This document shows positions 61,371-64,000 of a DNA stretch of 64,000 nt, in pieces. The position numbers and the translations under genes were made by a program. Numbering within the stretch: position 1 is the first letter of the stretch; each line of letters starts with the position of its first letter. The DNA is from Streptacidiphilus jeojiense (GTDB lineage: Bacteria; Actinomycetota; Actinomycetes; Streptomycetales; Streptomycetaceae): NCBI RefSeq assembly GCF_000719095.1, contig NZ_JOEH01000019.1:124001-188000 (forward strand). Reading direction: 5' to 3'. The notes beneath the pieces were generated by a model that saw only the letters and a list, made by a program, of their open reading frames with translations, did no database searches and was not told where the DNA came from.

Positions 61371-61859
61371 TCAGCCCACCGCAGGGACACCGTACGACGG
61401 GCCCGTCTCGCGTGCCCTCCAGCTGACCACGGCGGTGCGCACCAGCAGCACGGCGGCCAGCGAGAGCAGCAGCACGCCCTGCCCCTCGGCCACGCCCATC
61501 GCGCTGCCGACCGCGTAGAGCGCGATCCTGGCGACGATCATGCCGACCCAGGCGAACCCGGTGGCGACGGTGCCCTTGGCCCAGACCGTACCGGAGGCGT
61601 CCCGCCAGACCCGGGTGGTGAAGCCCCAGGCGAAGCCCATCGCCACCTCCAGCAGGATGCTGACCACCAGCAGCGCCACCGAGGCGGTGCGGTGGGCGTG
61701 GTCGATCAGGCTGTGGTCCCTGAGGGCCAGGACGGCGAGGACCGCGGGGACGACCAGCATCCTCCGGCTGTCGCTGGCGATCCGCCGGGCCCGGAACTGA
61801 CGGACGACGACATAGATCACGACCACGACGGTCAGGGCGACGTTCGCGGTGCTTCCCAT
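61371..61859 (-). CDS. DUF1453 membrane protein
   Basis: 162 residues, with four or five membrane helices and the start MGSTANVALTVVVVIYVVVRQF, then RRMLVVPAVLAVLALRD, typical of the DUF1453 (CcdC-like) family. The ATG has GGAG six bases upstream. It is the first gene of the operon with the kinase and regulator, which suggests that it senses or modulates the same signal. No biochemical role is known to me. Confidence 0.83.
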   Translation of the reverse strand: MGSTANVALTVVVVIYVVVRQFRARRIASDSRRMLVVPAVLAVLALRDHSLIDHAHRTASVALLVVSILLEVAMGFAWGFTTRVWRDASGTVWAKGTVATGFAWVGMIVARIALYAVGSAMGVAEGQGVLLLSLAAVLLVRTAVVSWRARETGPSYGVPAVG

Positions 61860-61966
61860 GATCTGCTCCGGTTTCGAGGGGTTCCGAGGGGTGCTGAAGA
61901 CACTCTCGAAGGTACGGATCGGCGCAGCTCAGAGCCTCGGAGCAGGGGTGGAAGCGGGGATGGAGA

Positions 61967-61994
61967 AGGCCCTCCACCCCAGGGTGGAGGGCCT
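61967..61994 (-). terminator. Terminator after parE
   Basis: AGGCCCTCCACC pairs with GGTGGAGGGCCT around a 4-base loop, 35 bp after the parE stop. Beside it an 11-bp direct repeat (GCCCGGGACCT) occurs in tandem. Confidence 0.75.
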
Positions 61995-62028
61995 GCCCGG
62001 GACCTGCCCGGGACCTGCCCGGACGGGG

Positions 62029-64000
62029 TCAGACGTCGATGCGGGAGCGGTCCAGCAGTGCCGCCGAGTCCACGATGAACTGCTTGCGGGGGGCCACGTC
62101 ATTGCCCATCAGCAGGTCGAAGACCTTCTCCGCGGCGTCCAAGTCGCCGACGTTGATCCGCCGCAGGGTGCGGTGCCGCGGGTCCAGCGTGGTCTCCGCC
62201 AGTTGGTCGGCGTCCATCTCGCCGAGGCCCTTGTAGCGCTGCACCGGCTCCTTCCAGCGCTGCCCCTTGCGCTGGAGCTCCAGCAGGGTGTTCCGCAGCT
62301 CGCTGTCGGAGTAGGTGTAGAGGTACTTCTCCTGGCCCTTGCGGGGGTTGGTCAGCTCGATCCGGTGCAGCGGCGGCACGGCCGAGAACACCCGCCCGGC
62401 CTCGACCATCGGCCGCATGTACCGCTGGAACAGCGTGAGCAGCAGGATCCGGATGTGGGCGCCGTCGACGTCGGCGTCGGCGAGCAGCACGATCTTGCCG
62501 TAGCGGGCCTGGTCGATGTCGAAGGTCCGGCCCGAGCCCGCTCCTATCACCTGGATGATCGCCGCGCACTCGGCGTTCTTCAGCATGTCCGAGACGGACG
62601 CCTTCTGGACGTTGAGGATCTTGCCGCGGATCGGCAGCAGCGCCTGGAACTCGGAGTTGCGGGCCAGCTTGGCGGTGCCGAGCGCGGAGTCCCCCTCGAC
62701 GATGAACAGCTCGCTGCGGTCGACGTCGTCGCTGCGGCAGTCGGCCAGCTTGGCCGGCAGCGAGCTGGTCTCCAGCGCGGTCTTGCGGCGCTGGGCCTCC
62801 TTGTGCTGCCGGGCGGCGACCCGGGTGCGGGCGGCCGCGACCACCTTGTCCATCACGGCTCGGGCCTGGGCCTTGTCGTCGCGCCTGGTGGAGGTGAGGA
62901 ACGCCTTGAGCTCCTTGGCCACCACCGCGGCCACGATCCTGGTCGCGGCGGAGGTGCCGAGCACCTCCTTGGTCTGGCCCTCGAACTGCGGCTCGGCCAG
63001 CCGGACGGTGATGACCGCGGTCAGGCCCTCGGTCGCGTCGTCCTTGGTGATGTCGTCCTCGGCGACCCGCAACAGCTTGGCGGCGCGCAGCGCCTCACCG
63101 AGGGTCTTGGTGAGCGAGCGTTCGAATCCGGCGACATGGGTGCCGCCCTTGGGGGTGGCGATGATGTTGACGAAGGAGCGCTGGGTGGTGTCGTAGCCGG
63201 TGCCCCAGCGCAGCGCGATGTCCACCCCCAGCTCCCGGGTGACCTCGGTCGGGGTCATGTGGCCGAGGTCGTCCAGGACCGGCACGGTCTCCTTGAAGCT
63301 GCCGGTGCCCTGCAGCCGCAGGGTGTCGCAGACGGCCTTGTCCGGAGCCAGGAAGTCGCAGAACTCGGCGATGCCGCCGTCGAAGCGGAAGGTCTGCTCG
63401 TCGGTGGGCGCCCCGTCCAGGGCCCGGTCGTCGCGCACCACGATGGTCAGCCCGGGGACCAGGAACGCGGTCTGCCGGGCCCGGGCGTGCAGGTTGTCCA
63501 GCGAGAGCCTGGCGTCCTTGAGGAAGATCTGCCGGTCGGCCCAGTAGCGGACCCGGGTGCCGGTGCGGCCGCGCGGCGCCTTCCTGGCTTTGGCCAGGGC
63601 GCCGTTCGCCCCCGAGGCGGCGGTGAATCCGGCGTCCGGGCCCTCGCCCGCGAAGGTCCCGGGGGTGCCGCGGCGGAAGCTGATGGCGTGGGTGTGGCCG
63701 CTGCGGTCCACCTCCACGTCCAGGCGCGCGGAGAGCGCGTTCACCACCGAGGCGCCGACACCGTGCAGACCTCCGGAGGCCGCGTAGGAGCCGCCGCCGA
63801 ACTTCCCGCCGGCGTGCAGCTTGGTCATCACCACCTCGACCCCGGAGAGGCCGGTCTTCGGCTCGACGTCGACCGGGATGCCGCGGCCGTTGTCGCGCAC
63901 CTCGACCGAGTTGTCGGCGTGCAGGAACACCTCGATCCGGTCGCAGTGGCCGGCCAGCGCCTCGTCGACCGCGTTGTCGATGATCTCCCAGAGGCAGTGC
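62029..64000 (-). CDS. parE: DNA topoisomerase IV subunit B (ParE), N-terminus cut by the window
   Basis: About 657 residues of the protein are present; the start lies beyond base 64000. The GHKL ATPase site has LWEIIDNAVDEALAGHC and EVRDNGRGIPVD, then GGLHGVGASVVNAL. The toprim domain has FIVEGDSALGTAK and LADADVDGAHIRILLL. The end reads QRYKGLGEMDADQLAETTLDP. The protein lacks the extra insert often seen in proteobacterial GyrB and works with ParC, encoded 11 kb away on the other strand. A GyrB identity is possible by family but unlikely given the ParC neighbour. Confidence 0.92.
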   Translation of the reverse strand, partial: HCLWEIIDNAVDEALAGHCDRIEVFLHADNSVEVRDNGRGIPVDVEPKTGLSGVEVVMTKLHAGGKFGGGSYAASGGLHGVGASVVNALSARLDVEVDRSGHTHAISFRRGTPGTFAGEGPDAGFTAASGANGALAKARKAPRGRTGTRVRYWADRQIFLKDARLSLDNLHARARQTAFLVPGLTIVVRDDRALDGAPTDEQTFRFDGGIAEFCDFLAPDKAVCDTLRLQGTGSFKETVPVLDDLGHMTPTEVTRELGVDIALRWGTGYDTTQRSFVNIIATPKGGTHVAGFERSLTKTLGEALRAAKLLRVAEDDITKDDATEGLTAVITVRLAEPQFEGQTKEVLGTSAATRIVAAVVAKELKAFLTSTRRDDKAQARAVMDKVVAAARTRVAARQHKEAQRRKTALETSSLPAKLADCRSDDVDRSELFIVEGDSALGTAKLARNSEFQALLPIRGKILNVQKASVSDMLKNAECAAIIQVIGAGSGRTFDIDQARYGKIVLLADADVDGAHIRILLLTLFQRYMRPMVEAGRVFSAVPPLHRIELTNPRKGQEKYLYTYSDSELRNTLLELQRKGQRWKEPVQRYKGLGEMDADQLAETTLDPRHRTLRRINVGDLDAAEKVFDLLMGNDVAPRKQFIVDSAALLDRSRIDV

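Noticed and set aside
1..64000. tRNA, rRNA, CRISPR, transposase or phage genes
   Set aside because: None was recognised on reading both strands. Repeats found are short dispersed palindromes or 15-16-bp tandem units, not spaced arrays.

Overview
The window is 64 kb of high-GC (about 72% by eye) actinobacterial chromosome. The gene set points to a member of the Streptomycetaceae: SepH, the CutR/CutS two-component pair, mycothiol-dependent formaldehyde dehydrogenase, actinobacterial coproporphyrin ferrochelatase, DUF4193, DUF3710, DUF3093, DUF5998 and DUF6082 proteins, many GTG and TTG starts, and DasR-type operators. The order dut, DUF4193, cutS-cutR, suhB-like, ferrochelatase, sepH, ptsH, parC, parE matches, from memory, a conserved core segment of Streptomyces chromosomes. 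I saw no rRNA, tRNA, phage, transposase or CRISPR array. The window is core chromosome with accessory insertions.

Layout. 1-2193: end of a sulfonate-use operon (TauD-like dioxygenase, SsuC permease, SsuB ATPase). 2247-10315 (minus): a compact four-gene exporter operon with two large FtsX-type permeases and two ATPases, with a perfect DasR-type palindrome just upstream. 10587-14304: DUF3710, dUTPase, thioesterase, DUF3093, an EcsC-like protein and DUF4193. 14726-15712: acyl-ACP desaturase behind tandem TetR-like operators. 15886-17841: cutS and cutR. 18220-20578: a small protein, an inositol-monophosphatase-family enzyme and ferrochelatase. 20690-25647: MFS transporter, FAD-linked sugar-lactone oxidase, a membrane protein and the cell-division protein SepH. 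25750-32065 (minus): sulfurtransferase, thymidine kinase, phosphodiesterase-like protein, DUF5998 and a GNAT/acyl-CoA-synthetase-like acetyltransferase. 32291-36962: HPr behind a DasR-type site, an acyl-CoA synthetase, then an ATP-grasp/kinase-like pair of unknown function. 37003-41621: MBL hydrolase with mscR (formaldehyde detoxification), an M48 protease and RtcB RNA ligase. 41956-45760: TetR-controlled DHA2 efflux pump and a second MFS protein. 45842-51290: an active/inactive M16 peptidase pair and parC. 51625-52692: a DUF6082 protein and a small acidic partner. 52696-56847: two divergent NIS siderophore synthetases and a sucrase/ferredoxin-like protein behind an iron-box-like site. 56957-61859: acetate-type symporter with DUF485 partner, a NarL-type two-component pair and a DUF1453 membrane protein. 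62029-64000: parE, cut by the window end.

Working together. Several themes recur: iron and heme (CpfC, NIS synthetases, Suc_Fer protein), carbon and acyl metabolism (HPr, acyl-CoA synthetase, acetate symporter, acetyltransferase), chromosome and division functions (ParC, ParE, SepH), and envelope or secretion functions (CutRS, ABC exporter, M16 and M48 peptidases). Candidate operators are unusually easy to see: two DasR-type sites, one Crp-like palindrome, tandem operators before the desaturase and before a tetR-efflux operon, an OmpR-type direct repeat before cutR, and an iron-box-like site. A 20-bp motif marks three of the convergent gene junctions, and 15-bp in-frame tandem repeats occur in three unrelated genes.

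The most promising unexplained items are the DasR-type site in front of the double-permease exporter, the ATP-grasp/kinase-like pair (34783-36962), the minimal divergent NIS siderophore locus, and a 27-codon frame with a strong ribosome site upstream of rtcB. All family assignments come from reading translated sequence and recalled family motifs. No search was run.
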